DNA of 64,000 nucleotides from Acidocella aromatica (GCF_014201825.1 NZ_JACHFJ010000003.1:1-64000); one strand, 5' to 3'. Counted from the first letter of the stretch, positions 34,045 to 43,520 are shown. The notes: generated by a model not told the origin, from the letters alone. A program made the numbers and translations.

Positions 34045-34643
34045 GCTTCCCGCCCCAGCAGCACCAGCGTACCCCAGGCGCAGGCCGTGCCGGTGATCAG
34101 CCCGGCCAGAACGTCCGAGATGAAATGGTAATCCGCGCCGACCAGCCCGGTCATCACCGCCAGGATGAGCGCCGCGTAAAGCGGACGCCAGCGTGGGTGC
34201 AGCACCCACAGCACCCCTAGCGGCGCCGAGATATAGGCGGTGTGGCCCGAGGGAAACCCGCCGCACAGGGCAGAGTCGGTGAGCGGGTGGAAGCCGTACA
34301 TCCCGTATTTCAGCCAGGAGCCGGGCCAAGTGCGGCCGAACAGCCATTTCAGCTCGTCCTTGGCGGCGGTGGCAGCCAGAATGGCGAGGCTGACGCGCAA
34401 GGCCAGCGGGTTGAGCCGGGCAGCGTCGCGCAGCTTTTGTGCCAGCGCCCAGAGCAGAAACAGCCCAGCGAAGGGCAGCGCGAACACCGAGGGCACGGCG
34501 CAGGCCTGAAAGAGCGGGCGCAGGCCGTTATGCGTGGAGAAGAACAGGGCGACGGGCTGGTCCAGCCACAGGATGCCGAGAACCGTGCCGCAGGCGAGCG
34601 CCGCCCAGAACGCGGCCAGAGAGAGGGGAAGGGCCGGTCTCAG
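34041..34643 (-). CDS. PAP2-family membrane phosphatase, probable CTG start
   Basis: A PAP2 phosphatase with motif 1 KWLFGRTWP, motif 2 PSGHT and motif 3-like GADYHFISDV. The canonical in-frame start nearest these (GTG 34496) would give 151 residues and remove a clear first transmembrane helix (SLAAFWAALACGTVLGILWL), although the frame is open and protein-like up to 34643. At 34643 a CTG overlaps the upstream qor stop as CTGA. A CTG start giving 200 residues is therefore likely. Substrates may be undecaprenyl pyrophosphate, phosphatidic acid or a related lipid. The final HxxxD is intact. Confidence 0.8.
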   Translation of the reverse strand: MRPALPLSLAAFWAALACGTVLGILWLDQPVALFFSTHNGLRPLFQACAVPSVFALPFAGLFLLWALAQKLRDAARLNPLALRVSLAILAATAAKDELKWLFGRTWPGSWLKYGMYGFHPLTDSALCGGFPSGHTAYISAPLGVLWVLHPRWRPLYAALILAVMTGLVGADYHFISDVLAGLITGTACAWGTLVLLGREA

Positions 34644-35611
34644 GGGATGAGGACGGTGCTGCCGGTGGTCTGGCGGGCTTCCAGCGCCGCGTGGGCGGCG
34701 GCGGCCTCGGCCAGTTTGAAGGTCTGGTTGACCTGCACCTTCACCGCGCCGGAGCCGATGGCCTCGAATAGGCTCTGGGCCGAAGCTTCGAGATCCGCCG
34801 GGTTGGCGGTGTAGGTGGCGAAGCCGGGGCGGGTGAGATACAGGCTGCCCTTGGCCCCGAGGGTGAGCAGGTCCACTGGCGGTACGGGGCCGGAGGCATT
34901 GCCGAACGAGACCATCAGCCCGAGCGGGGCGAGGCAGTCCAGGCTGGCGTTGAACGTGTCCTTGCCCACGCCGTCATACACCACCGGCACCATTGCGCCG
35001 CCGGTGATGCGCTTGACCTCCGCCGCCAGATTGGCGTGGCCGATGATGGTGTGTGCGGCGCCGTTGGCATGGGCCAGCTCGGCCTTCTCGGCGGTGGAGA
35101 CCACGCCGATGACATTGGCCCCGAGATGCGCCGCCCATTGGCACATGATGAGCCCCACCCCGCCCGCCGCCGCGTGGACCAGTATGGTCTGGCCCTTTTG
35201 CACCTTGAACGTGCGGTGCAGCAGGAAATGCGCGGTGATGCCCTGGAGCATGGCGGCCGCGGCGGTCTGGAAGCTGATGCTTTCGGGTAGTTTCACCAGC
35301 CGGTCGGCGGGGATCAGGCGTTCCGTGGCATAGGCGCCCAGCGGCCCGCCGGCATAGGCCACGCGGTCGCCGGGGGCGACGTTGGTTACCGCCTCACCCA
35401 CGGCCAACACCACGCCGGCACCTTCCATGCCGATGGTGGCGGGCAGCGGCGCTTTATACAGCCCGGTGCGGAAATACACGTCGATAAAGTTCAGCCCCAC
35501 CGCCTCATGGCGTATCAGCGCGTCGTGCGGGCCGGGCTGGGGGGTGGGAACCTGCTCCCATTTGAGGACGTCCGGGCCGCCGGTGGCGTGGATACGGATG
35601 GCATGGGTCAT
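34640..35611 (-). CDS. qor: NADPH:quinone reductase, zinc-independent MDR family
   Basis: A 323-residue medium-chain reductase. GLNFIDVYFRTGLY near residue 40, GMEGAGVV, and the cofactor loop HAAAGGVGLIMCQWA (about 150) are the QOR signature; no structural zinc cysteines are seen. It reduces quinones with NADPH in the cytoplasm. It lies two bases after the alkylguanine methyltransferase stop and appears coupled to the PAP2 gene. Confidence 0.93.
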   Translation of the reverse strand: MTHAIRIHATGGPDVLKWEQVPTPQPGPHDALIRHEAVGLNFIDVYFRTGLYKAPLPATIGMEGAGVVLAVGEAVTNVAPGDRVAYAGGPLGAYATERLIPADRLVKLPESISFQTAAAAMLQGITAHFLLHRTFKVQKGQTILVHAAAGGVGLIMCQWAAHLGANVIGVVSTAEKAELAHANGAAHTIIGHANLAAEVKRITGGAMVPVVYDGVGKDTFNASLDCLAPLGLMVSFGNASGPVPPVDLLTLGAKGSLYLTRPGFATYTANPADLEASAQSLFEAIGSGAVKVQVNQTFKLAEAAAAHAALEARQTTGSTVLIP

Positions 35612-35613
35612 CG

Positions 35614-36069
35614 TTATCGGGCCCTGATTCGTTGTTCGAGGTCTAGGAGAATACGTTTGGTGGCGAGCCCATCGCCACCGGAATAGCCGCCCATGCCGGA
35701 GCTGCCGAGCACGCGGTGGCAGGGGATGAGAATGGGGATGGGGTTGGCGGCATTGGCGCCGCCCACCGCGCGGGCCGAGCCGCCCGCAACCGCCGCGATC
35801 TCGGCATAGGAGCGTGTTTCGCCCAGCGGGATCTGCCGCAGCGCGGCCCAGACCTTCTGCCGGTAGGCGGTGCCATGGGGGTTCAGTGGCAGGTCGTCGG
35901 GCAGGGGGGCGTCTTCGTCGAAATACGCGTCCAGCGCGGCCTTGGCGCGCAGCAGCAGGGGCGAGGGATCCTGGAAGCTACCCCAGCCCCATTCGAGCGC
36001 GACAATGGCGTCATCCTCCGCGAACAGCGTGAGGTCGCCGACCGGGGAGTGCATGGAGAGAGCGGGCAT
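35614..36069 (-). CDS. ogt: Methylated-DNA--[protein]-cysteine S-methyltransferase
   Basis: A 151-residue DNA repair protein. The alkyl acceptor motif IPCHRVLG is intact, with the helix-turn-helix region QIPLGETRSYAEIA and the arginine finger in SARAVGGANAANP. It transfers alkyl groups from O6-guanine to its own cysteine. ATG 36069 is favoured; longer in-frame sequence upstream overlaps the divergent CHAP-domain gene region and is not family-like. Confidence 0.94.
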   Translation of the reverse strand: MPALSMHSPVGDLTLFAEDDAIVALEWGWGSFQDPSPLLLRAKAALDAYFDEDAPLPDDLPLNPHGTAYRQKVWAALRQIPLGETRSYAEIAAVAGGSARAVGGANAANPIPILIPCHRVLGSSGMGGYSGGDGLATKRILLDLEQRIRAR

Positions 36070-36151
36070 GGGGCGCAGGCTAGTCGGAGCCAGGGGCAGG
36101 ATCAAGCGGGGGATTGCGGCGCGGCTTGTTCCTGCCCAGAAATGCAAGAAG

Positions 36152-36616
36152 ATGCCGCGTTTCCGCCTCGCCCTCCTGCCTTGCCTCGCTTTGGCCGCTT
36201 GTGCCGGGCCGCGCCTGGAATCGCCCAGCCATTTTGGCACCTCCACGCGTCTGAGCTGCGTGCCCTATGCGCGGGAGGTCTCGGGCATCGACCTGCAGGG
36301 CAATGCCTATGAGTGGTGGGACGAGGCGGAGGGCGTGTATCCGCGCAGCCAGGTGCCGAGCCGGGGGGCGGTGTTGGTGTTCGCCCCGCACGGGAACATG
36401 AGCGTGGGGCATCTGGCGGTGGTGACGAGGCTGGACAGCTCGCGCGAGATCCGCGTGACCCAGGCCAACTGGCTGCCGCACCGCATCGAGCGAAATCAGC
36501 CGGTGGTGGATGTCTCCCCCTGCAACGACTGGACGGCGGTGCGCGTGTGGTACGAGCCAGCGCATGCGCTGGGGGCGAGCGTGTACCCCACCTATGGGTT
36601 TATCCGGCCTAATTAA
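36152..36616 (+). CDS. CHAP-domain lipoprotein
   Basis: A 154-residue protein. The N-terminus MPRFRLALLPCLALAACAG is a lipoprotein signal with lipobox cysteine C17. The CHAP amidase/peptidase core follows with catalytic C36 in RLSCVPYAREVSG, H87 in SVGHLAVV and TQANW. Such proteins cleave peptidoglycan amide bonds and usually act in cell-wall turnover or separation. It is divergent from ogt and 18 bases upstream of murJ, a peptidoglycan precursor flippase, which fits a cell-envelope role. Confidence 0.87.
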   Translation: MPRFRLALLPCLALAACAGPRLESPSHFGTSTRLSCVPYAREVSGIDLQGNAYEWWDEAEGVYPRSQVPSRGAVLVFAPHGNMSVGHLAVVTRLDSSREIRVTQANWLPHRIERNQPVVDVSPCNDWTAVRVWYEPAHALGASVYPTYGFIRPN

Positions 36617-36634
36617 TCCTCTAAGCCACGGCGC

Positions 36635-38176
36635 ATGATACGCGGCGCGTTTACCGTTGGGGCCTGGACGATGGCGAGCCGCATCCTCGGCTTCGTCCGC
36701 GATATCATGATCGCTTTCGTGCTCGGCACCGGACCGGTGGCCGATGCCTTCTTCGTGGCGCTGCGCCTGCCCAATCTGTTCCGCCGTCTGTTCGGCGAGG
36801 GCGCGTTCAACGCCGCCTTCGTGCCTTCCATCGCCACCGTGCTGCACCAGGAGGGCATGGAAGCCGCCACCAATTTCGCCGAGGAGGCGACAGCGGTGAT
36901 GGCCTTCTGGCTTGGGGGCATCACCATATTGGGCGAAATTTTCATGCCCTGGGTGCTGTATGTGCTGGCGCCGGGCTTCACGGGGAATGGCGGCAGGTTC
37001 GACCTCGCCGTCGCGCTGACGCGCATCATGTTTCCGTATTTGTTCTTCGTCTGTCTCACCGCCCTGTTCTCGGGCGTGCTGAACGCGATGAGCCGGTTCG
37101 CGGCGGCGGCGGCGGCGCCCGTGCTGTTCAACGTGTTCTCCATCGCCTCCATGCTGTGGCTCGCACCTTACACCGCCAATCCGGGCTTTGCGCTGGCCTG
37201 GGGTGTTACCGTCTCGGGCATCGCGCAGCTGGCGCTGGTGGTGTGGGCCATCCGCCGGGCGGGGATGCGCTTCACCATGCCGCGCCTGCGCTTTACCCCG
37301 CGCATCCGCACGTTGTTCCGGCGCATGGCTCCGGCGTTGGTGGGGGCGGGGGTGACGCAGCTCAACGTCTCCATCGACATCATCATCGGCACGCTGCTGC
37401 CCGCGGGCTCGGTGTCCATCCTGTACTACGCCGACCGCGTGAATCAGCTGCCGCTGGGGGTGATCGCCACCGCAGCCGGCACGGCGCTGTTGCCCGCCGT
37501 GACCAAGCATATCGCGCTTGGGCAGACGGAGGAGGCCAACACCGCGCTCAACCGGGCGCTGGAATCCGTGCTGATGCTGACCCTGCCCGCGGCCATCGGG
37601 CTGGCCGTGGCGGGCAAGCCGGTGATGGATGTGCTGTTCGTGCGCGGAGCGTTTACCGAGCATAACGCCATTCTGGCCGCGCATTCTTTGGCGGCGTTCG
37701 CCATCGGGTTGCCGGTGTTCGCGCTGATCAAGGTGTTTACCCCCGGTTTTTACGCGAGGGGCGATACGGTGACGCCGCTGAAGATCGGCGTGGCGGCGGT
37801 GGCGCTGAATTTGGGGCTGAACCTGTTGTTCATGCATCCGCTGAAGGCGGTGGGGCCGGCGCTGGCCACCTCGCTGTCTTCGGCCTTCAACGCCACGCTG
37901 CTGGTGTGGCTGCTGCGCCGGCGCGCGCATTTCGGGCTGGACGCGCTCTCGCGTCACCGGGTGCCACGCATTCTGCTCGCGGGCGCGGTGATGGCCGCCG
38001 CACTTTATGCCACCGGGCGCTGGGTGCTGCCGGCCGGCAAGAGCAATATCCCTGAGTTTTTGCTCCTGGTGCTGGTGGGGGGCGTGTTCTACTTCGGTCC
38101 AGGCATTTTGCTGCGGGCCTTCGAGCTGGATGAGATCCTGCGCATTTTGCGCCGCCGCCGAGCCAAGGCGGCCTGA
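36635..38176 (+). CDS. murJ: Lipid II flippase MurJ
   Basis: A 513-residue membrane protein of the MOP superfamily with about 14 helices. The start MIRGAFTVGAWTMASRILGF and the motif LPNLFRRLFGEGAFNAAFVP are diagnostic. It moves lipid II across the inner membrane for peptidoglycan synthesis and is expected to be essential. Start ATG at 36635 is supported by the fixed N-terminus. It follows the CHAP lipoprotein gene closely. Confidence 0.97.
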   Translation: MIRGAFTVGAWTMASRILGFVRDIMIAFVLGTGPVADAFFVALRLPNLFRRLFGEGAFNAAFVPSIATVLHQEGMEAATNFAEEATAVMAFWLGGITILGEIFMPWVLYVLAPGFTGNGGRFDLAVALTRIMFPYLFFVCLTALFSGVLNAMSRFAAAAAAPVLFNVFSIASMLWLAPYTANPGFALAWGVTVSGIAQLALVVWAIRRAGMRFTMPRLRFTPRIRTLFRRMAPALVGAGVTQLNVSIDIIIGTLLPAGSVSILYYADRVNQLPLGVIATAAGTALLPAVTKHIALGQTEEANTALNRALESVLMLTLPAAIGLAVAGKPVMDVLFVRGAFTEHNAILAAHSLAAFAIGLPVFALIKVFTPGFYARGDTVTPLKIGVAAVALNLGLNLLFMHPLKAVGPALATSLSSAFNATLLVWLLRRRAHFGLDALSRHRVPRILLAGAVMAAALYATGRWVLPAGKSNIPEFLLLVLVGGVFYFGPGILLRAFELDEILRILRRRRAKAA

Positions 38177-38243
38177 CCAGCCCAAGGGGTTGCACGGCCC
38201 GGGTGGCGCCACAAGATTAGGGGGCATCATACGGGAGTTACGC

Positions 38244-38921
38244 ATGAAGATTCTGATCGTTCTCACCTCGCACGACCAACTCGGCAATACCGGCCACAAA
38301 ACCGGGTTCTGGCTCGAGGAGTTGGCAGCTCCCTATTATGTATTCCACGATGCGGGGGCGGAGCTTGTCCTGGCCTCTCCGCATGGCGGGCCGCCGCCGC
38401 TCGACCCCAAGAGCGACCTGCCGGAATTCCAGACCGCGCTGACCCATCGCTTCAAGGCCGATCCGGCGGCGCAGCAGGCCCTGGCCAACACCGTGCGGCT
38501 GGACAGTGTGCGCGCCGAGGATTTCGACGCCGTGTTCTACCCCGGCGGGCATGGTCCGCTGTGGGATTTGGCGGAATCGCCGGCCTCCATCGCGCTCATC
38601 GAGGCGTTCGACCGCGCGGGCAAGCCGTACGGGCTGGTCTGCCACGCCCCTGGCGCGCTGCGCCACGTGAAGGCCGCGAATGGCCATCCGCTGGTCGAGG
38701 GACGGCGCGTGACCGGCTTCTCCAACAGCGAGGAGGACGCCGTGCAGCTCACAGATGTGGTGCCCTTCCTGGTCGAGACCGAGTTCAAGCGCCTGGGCGC
38801 CCATTATCAGAAGGGGCCGGATTGGGGGGCTTTCGTTATTGAGGATGGCAGGCTGATCTCCGGCCAGAACCCCGCCAGCTCCGAGGGCGTGGCCAAGGCG
38901 ATACTGGCCCAGCTGGCCTGA
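38244..38921 (+). CDS. DJ-1/PfpI-superfamily (HchA-like) protein
   Basis: A 225-residue class I glutamine-amidotransferase-like protein. The nucleophile is C133 in GLVCHAPGAL. GHKTGFWLEELAAPYYVF near the start and FYPGGHGPLWD (about residues 98-108) match the type 1 amidotransferase-like group that includes HchA-type glyoxalase III/deglycase enzymes. A role in handling methylglyoxal or glycated products is likely but not proven. GGGAG lies six bases before the ATG. Confidence 0.88.
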   Translation: MKILIVLTSHDQLGNTGHKTGFWLEELAAPYYVFHDAGAELVLASPHGGPPPLDPKSDLPEFQTALTHRFKADPAAQQALANTVRLDSVRAEDFDAVFYPGGHGPLWDLAESPASIALIEAFDRAGKPYGLVCHAPGALRHVKAANGHPLVEGRRVTGFSNSEEDAVQLTDVVPFLVETEFKRLGAHYQKGPDWGAFVIEDGRLISGQNPASSEGVAKAILAQLA

Positions 38922-38996
38922 CGCCCTTCCCCGCCCCCGCAGAAAGCGGGGCGGCGGTTGACCGGCGCATAAAACACGGCGAAACCATGCGCCATC

Positions 38997-39998
38997 ATGG
39001 CACGCATCTTCTCTGGCATTCAGCCCACCGGCATCGCGACTCTTGGCAATTATCTCGGCGCGCTGCGCAACTGGGTGGCATTGCAGCAGGGCGATGACGA
39101 GTGCGTCTATTGCCTCGTCGATCTGCACGCCATCACCACTTTCCAGGAGCCTGCCGCCCTGCGCGAGCAGACCCGCCAGATGGCCGCCCTGCTGCTGGCC
39201 TGCGGGATCGATACCGAGCGCAGCATCCTGTTCCACCAATCGGCGGTTTCGGCCCATGCGCGGCTGGCCTGGATCTTCAACTGCGTGGCCCGCATGGGCT
39301 GGCTCAAGCGCATGACGCAGTTCAAGGACAAGGCGGGCAAGCATCAGGAGGAAGTCTCCACCGGGCTGTTCACCTACCCCAACCTGATGGCCGCCGACAT
39401 CCACGCCTACCATGCCACGCGCGTGCCGGTGGGGGATGACCAGCTCCAGCATATCGAGCTGGCGAACGACATCGCCGAGAAGTTCAACCATGATTTCGGT
39501 GTGGCGTTCTTCCCGCGCATCGAGCCGCTGGTGCTGAAGGAGTCGGCGCGGGTGATGAGCCTGCGCGATGGCACCAAGAAGATGTCCAAATCCGATCCCT
39601 CGGACATGTCGCGCATCAACATGACCGACACGGCCGATGTGATCGCGCAGAAGATCCGTAAGGCCAAGACCGACCCGGAGCCGCTGCCCGAGCATGTGCA
39701 TGATCTTGATGCCCGGCCCGAGGCGCGGAATTTGGTGGGCATCTACGCCGCCATCACCGGGCATAAGGTGAGCGAGGTGCTGCACCGCTTTGCCGGGTCC
39801 GGCTTCGGCCCGTTCAAGGAGGCGCTGGCCGAGGCGCTGATCGCGCATATCGAGCCGATCGGTAATCGTACCCGCGAATATCTGAAGGACCCGACGGCGC
39901 TGGACCGCATTTTGCAAGAGGGTGCGCGCAAGGCCGAGGCCATCGCCGAGCCGATTGTGGCCGAGGCGGAGCGGCTGGTCGGGTTCCTGCCGCGCTAA
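38997..39998 (+). CDS. trpS: Tryptophanyl-tRNA synthetase
   Basis: A 333-residue class I synthetase. The HIGH-equivalent SGIQPTGIATLGNYLGAL is at the N-terminus and KKMSKSDPSD (about residues 197-206) is the KMSKS loop. It charges tRNA-Trp. Length is normal. Its TAA stop overlaps the TAG stop of the opposite sulfotransferase gene in a CTAA tetramer. A weak GC-rich hairpin (38935-38951) lies between it and the preceding gene. Confidence 0.97.
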   Translation: MARIFSGIQPTGIATLGNYLGALRNWVALQQGDDECVYCLVDLHAITTFQEPAALREQTRQMAALLLACGIDTERSILFHQSAVSAHARLAWIFNCVARMGWLKRMTQFKDKAGKHQEEVSTGLFTYPNLMAADIHAYHATRVPVGDDQLQHIELANDIAEKFNHDFGVAFFPRIEPLVLKESARVMSLRDGTKKMSKSDPSDMSRINMTDTADVIAQKIRKAKTDPEPLPEHVHDLDARPEARNLVGIYAAITGHKVSEVLHRFAGSGFGPFKEALAEALIAHIEPIGNRTREYLKDPTALDRILQEGARKAEAIAEPIVAEAERLVGFLPR

Positions 39999-40801
39999 AG
40001 GTATCCCAGCTTTTGCATCACCTCGCCATGTGCGGCGGTGATGCGCTGGACCTGCGCGGGCGTTAGGCGCTCGCGCCATTGCCCGGCCTTGCCCTGGCGG
40101 AAGAATTTTTCTCCCTTGCCGCCCGCCTTGTAGCCCTCGGCCGTCTCCTGCGCCGAGAGGCTCTTGAAGCTGCTGAACTCGATGGCGAGGGCGAGGCGTT
40201 GTTGATCCACTTCCCCAGTGCCGATGAACCGGATGATACGCGCGAAATAGCGCTCCGGCTCGGCCACCAGATCCTCGTAGCGCGTGAGCAGCCGCCGAGG
40301 CGCGCCCACCCAGGAGCGAACATGCGCCGACCAGGAGGAGAGCAGTTCGAAGACTTGCAGATCGTCGCTGGCATTGGCGGCGCCGGGGTTGGCCATTACC
40401 TCGATGATCTCATCCACGCTCCGCTGCGCGAAGGCGGCGAAGGAGAGGGCGACGTCGCGCGGGTCGCGCACGATATACACCGCCCCCGCCGTATGCTCGG
40501 GGGTGCAGAGCGGAATGCCATGCACGGCGAGATTGGCGTTGTGCGTCTTCACGAAGACGAGGTCCGGGTGCAGCTTCGTCAGCTGCTCGTGTACGCCGGG
40601 GCGCAGGGCCTGCACCTGCTCGATGGTGAGCGTCTCGCCCGGCTGGCGGAAGAACGGGGCGGCGCATTCGGCGACGGAGAAATCCGTCAGCCGGTTGATG
40701 CTGTGCGCCGCCTCGGGCCGGGTGATGTAATTGTGCAGAAACGCCCGGACCCAGGTGTTCCCCGATTTGGGGTAAGATGCCAGCCAGACGATTTTGCCCA
40801 T
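39995..40801 (-). CDS. PAPS-dependent sulfotransferase-domain protein
   Basis: A 268-residue cytosolic-type sulfotransferase. The 5'-phosphosulfate loop is ASYPKSGNTWVRAF (residues 7-20), and the 3'-phosphate region is YIVRDPRDVALSF. KTHNANL supplies the catalytic histidine position. It transfers sulfate from PAPS to an unknown acceptor. The ATG follows the helicase stop after a single base (TGAGATG), so the genes are translationally linked; no functional connection is obvious. It might modify an exported glycan or small molecule. Confidence 0.88.
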   Translation of the reverse strand: MGKIVWLASYPKSGNTWVRAFLHNYITRPEAAHSINRLTDFSVAECAAPFFRQPGETLTIEQVQALRPGVHEQLTKLHPDLVFVKTHNANLAVHGIPLCTPEHTAGAVYIVRDPRDVALSFAAFAQRSVDEIIEVMANPGAANASDDLQVFELLSSWSAHVRSWVGAPRRLLTRYEDLVAEPERYFARIIRFIGTGEVDQQRLALAIEFSSFKSLSAQETAEGYKAGGKGEKFFRQGKAGQWRERLTPAQVQRITAAHGEVMQKLGYL

Positions 40802-40802
40802 C

Positions 40803-43520
40803 TCAGGCCGCTTCCGCCTCCGGGTCGCGGTCCGAGCCGAAGAGGAAGTCGATATCGTCGGCATTGAAGGCCATGCCACCGCCATCCTCGAAGGCGATGC
40901 TGGCCAGCTCCGCCTTGCGCTGCTGCAGCTCAAGGATGCGCTCTTCCACCGTGTCGGTCGCGATGAGCTTGTAGACGAACACCGACTTGGTCTGGCCGAT
41001 ACGGTGCGCGCGGTCGGAAGCCTGGGCCTCGATGGCCGGGTTCCACCACGGGTCGTAATGGATCACCGTATCCGCCGAGGTCAGGTTCAGTCCGCGCCCG
41101 CCCGCCTTCAGCGAGATCAGGAAGAGCGGCACTTCGCTGGCCTCGAAGCGCTGCACCGGGGTGGCGCGGTCGCGCGTGTCGCCGCGCAGCTCGACGAACG
41201 GGATGCCCGCCTCGGCCAGACGCGGCTTCATCAGGTCGAGCATGGAGGTGAACTGCGAGAACACCAGGATGCGCCGTCCCTCGGGGATCAGCTCGTTCAG
41301 CATCTCCATCAGGTCGTCCAGCTTGGCCGAGCTTTCCACGCCGGTGGCGTTGCCGATGCGCACGAGGCGCGGGTCGCAGCAGGCCTGGCGCAGCTTCAGC
41401 AGCGCGTCGAGCACGATGACGCGGCTCTGCGCCAGCGTGCGTTCGGCCATCTGTTCCTTCACGGTCTCGTACAGCGTGCCGCGGATGGTCTCGTACAGCT
41501 CGCGCTGGTCCGGGGCGAGGCTGATGCGGCGCAGGATGATGTGCTTGGGCGGCAGTTCGGTCGCCACCTCCTGCTTGGTGCGGCGCATGATGAAGGGCTG
41601 GATGCGCGCGACAAGCTGGGCGCGCACCACCGGGTCGCCGTTTTTCTCGATGGGCGTGCGGAAGCGCTTGGTGAAGCCCCGGCGGTCGCCCAGCAGGCCG
41701 GGCATGAGGAAGGCGAACTGCGACCACAACTCGTCGAGATTGTTCTCGATGGGCGTGCCGGAGAGGCAGATCTTGTTGGTGGTCTTGAGCTGGCAGACCG
41801 AGCGCGTGGCCCGCGCCTCTGGGCTCTTGATGGCCTGCGCCTCGTCCAGCACCACGAGATGCCAGGGCAGGATCTTCATCTCCTCAATATCGCGCGTCAG
41901 CACGGTGTAGGTGGTCACCACCACATGCACGTCATCCAGCTGCTCGCGCTTCTCGTGACGTTCCAGCCCGTGCAGCACCACCACCTTCAGATGCGGGGCG
42001 AATTTGCCGAGCTCGGCTGTCCAGTTGGCGACCAGCGAGGTGGGCACGACGATGAGGGCGGGCGAGGTGAGCCGCCCGGCGGCGTATTCCACGCAGATAT
42101 TGGCGATGGTCTGCGCGGTTTTGCCCAGGCCCATATCGTCGGCCAGGAAGCCGCCGAGGCCGTAGCTGGCCAGATGCTGGAGCCAGTCGACGCCATGCTG
42201 CTGGTAGGGGCGCAGGCTGGCCTTGAACTCGGGCGGGATCTCGACCGGGATGATGTCCGGCTCGCCACGGAAGCGCTCGACATAAGCCTCGATATCCGCC
42301 GCGTTCTGCCAGGAGGTGGTGAGCACGTCCTCGAGTTCGAGCACCGTGGCGGCGGCGCCCACCGGCAGCACCAGCCCCTTCTCGGTGGTGCGCCCGGCGG
42401 ATTCGATGAGGTCGCCCATCACCGCCAGCAGGCGCCGGATGCGGTCCGCCGGGAGCTTGACCACGCGGCCATCCTCCAGGCTGGTGATGATCTCGCCCTC
42501 GACGATCTGCGCCGCGTCGATGCCGCCCTTGTTGAGCAGGTTCTCCAGGATGGGCAGCAGGGGGATGCGTTCGCCATCCACCTCCACGCCGAATTCCAGG
42601 CTGAAGGTGCCGGCTTCGCCGTCCTCCACCCGCACGTCCAGATTGCCGACATTCTCGGCCAGCTGCGGGCCGAAATTGGCGTCGATATGGCTGAGCCAGC
42701 CCTGGGCGGTGAGCTCGGGCACGCGCACGGCGACGAAATGGTGCCATTTCGCCGCGGCTTCCTGGCCGCGATAGACCAGCACACGCTGGCCACGGGCGGA
42801 CTTGCCGTCGGCCACGCGCATCTGCACGAAATTGTCCTGGCGGAGTTGGTCCAGCGCCTCGGCTTCAGCGGCGATGTCGCGGCGGATGAAGGAGATCTGC
42901 CCGCCGGAGCGGACGCGGATGAATTGCTGCTCGTCGGCACCGTCCACCCGCACGCCGCCATAGTCGAAGTCCAGCGTCAGCACGTCGATCATGCGCTGGC
43001 GGTTTTGCTCATCCGGCCCGTGCACGCGGCGCAGGCGCAGCACCGGGGTGGCCTTGCGTTCCAGGATGGTGGCGCCGGGCTCCGGAGCGTCGGGCAATGT
43101 GGGCAGCAGGATGTTGGCGGCCTTGGGGCGGCGCCCGGTGGCGCGGATGCGCGGCGGCGAGGGCGGGCCGGGCGGGCGCTCGCCGGCAGGGATGATGGTG
43201 TCGATCAGCTGCTTGGGCGCTTGTTTGCGCAGCTGCGGGAACTTGCCCAGCGCCGCCAGGGCGGTAGCGGCAAGGTGACGGCAACCGCGCTCGCCGCAGG
43301 AGCATTCGCGCTCGGCGAAGGAAATGCGGCTGCCTTTTTTCTCGGGGGTGATGGAGGTGGTGCGGCGGGTGCCGTCCATGTCCTCGACGAGGCCGTCGAT
43401 GGTCTCGCCGTGCAGGGTCACGTCCTTCACGAAACCCAGCGCGATGAGGCTTTGCGCCCGGCGAATCACGGAAGAGTCGAAGACCCGGTCAAAATCCTCG
43501 GCGGAAAAAGTCACCGGCAT
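40803..43520 (-). CDS. SWIM zinc-finger SNF2-family helicase
   Basis: A 905-residue protein. A SWIM zinc-binding motif CSCGERGCRH (C-x-C-x4-C-x-H, about residues 73-82) is near the N-terminus, followed by a ~350-residue accessory region. The SNF2 ATPase core starts around residue 425, with Walker A LADDMGLGKTAQT, DEAQ box LDEAQAIK, SGTPIENN and the C-terminal helicase domain ending in AHRIGQTKSVFVYKL. It resembles HepA/RapA-like remodellers of protein-DNA complexes. The true partner in bacteria is unclear. It is upstream of and coupled to the sulfotransferase. Confidence 0.92.
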   Translation of the reverse strand: MPVTFSAEDFDRVFDSSVIRRAQSLIALGFVKDVTLHGETIDGLVEDMDGTRRTTSITPEKKGSRISFAERECSCGERGCRHLAATALAALGKFPQLRKQAPKQLIDTIIPAGERPPGPPSPPRIRATGRRPKAANILLPTLPDAPEPGATILERKATPVLRLRRVHGPDEQNRQRMIDVLTLDFDYGGVRVDGADEQQFIRVRSGGQISFIRRDIAAEAEALDQLRQDNFVQMRVADGKSARGQRVLVYRGQEAAAKWHHFVAVRVPELTAQGWLSHIDANFGPQLAENVGNLDVRVEDGEAGTFSLEFGVEVDGERIPLLPILENLLNKGGIDAAQIVEGEIITSLEDGRVVKLPADRIRRLLAVMGDLIESAGRTTEKGLVLPVGAAATVLELEDVLTTSWQNAADIEAYVERFRGEPDIIPVEIPPEFKASLRPYQQHGVDWLQHLASYGLGGFLADDMGLGKTAQTIANICVEYAAGRLTSPALIVVPTSLVANWTAELGKFAPHLKVVVLHGLERHEKREQLDDVHVVVTTYTVLTRDIEEMKILPWHLVVLDEAQAIKSPEARATRSVCQLKTTNKICLSGTPIENNLDELWSQFAFLMPGLLGDRRGFTKRFRTPIEKNGDPVVRAQLVARIQPFIMRRTKQEVATELPPKHIILRRISLAPDQRELYETIRGTLYETVKEQMAERTLAQSRVIVLDALLKLRQACCDPRLVRIGNATGVESSAKLDDLMEMLNELIPEGRRILVFSQFTSMLDLMKPRLAEAGIPFVELRGDTRDRATPVQRFEASEVPLFLISLKAGGRGLNLTSADTVIHYDPWWNPAIEAQASDRAHRIGQTKSVFVYKLIATDTVEERILELQQRKAELASIAFEDGGGMAFNADDIDFLFGSDRDPEAEAA

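Noticed and set aside
36080-38299. 739-codon open frame opposite murJ and the CHAP gene
   Set aside because: Repetitive His/Arg/Gln composition and complete overlap with recognisable genes mark it as an antisense artefact.
38935-38951. Terminator between the DJ-1-like gene and trpS
   Set aside because: Only a 6-bp GC stem with no T tract on either side.
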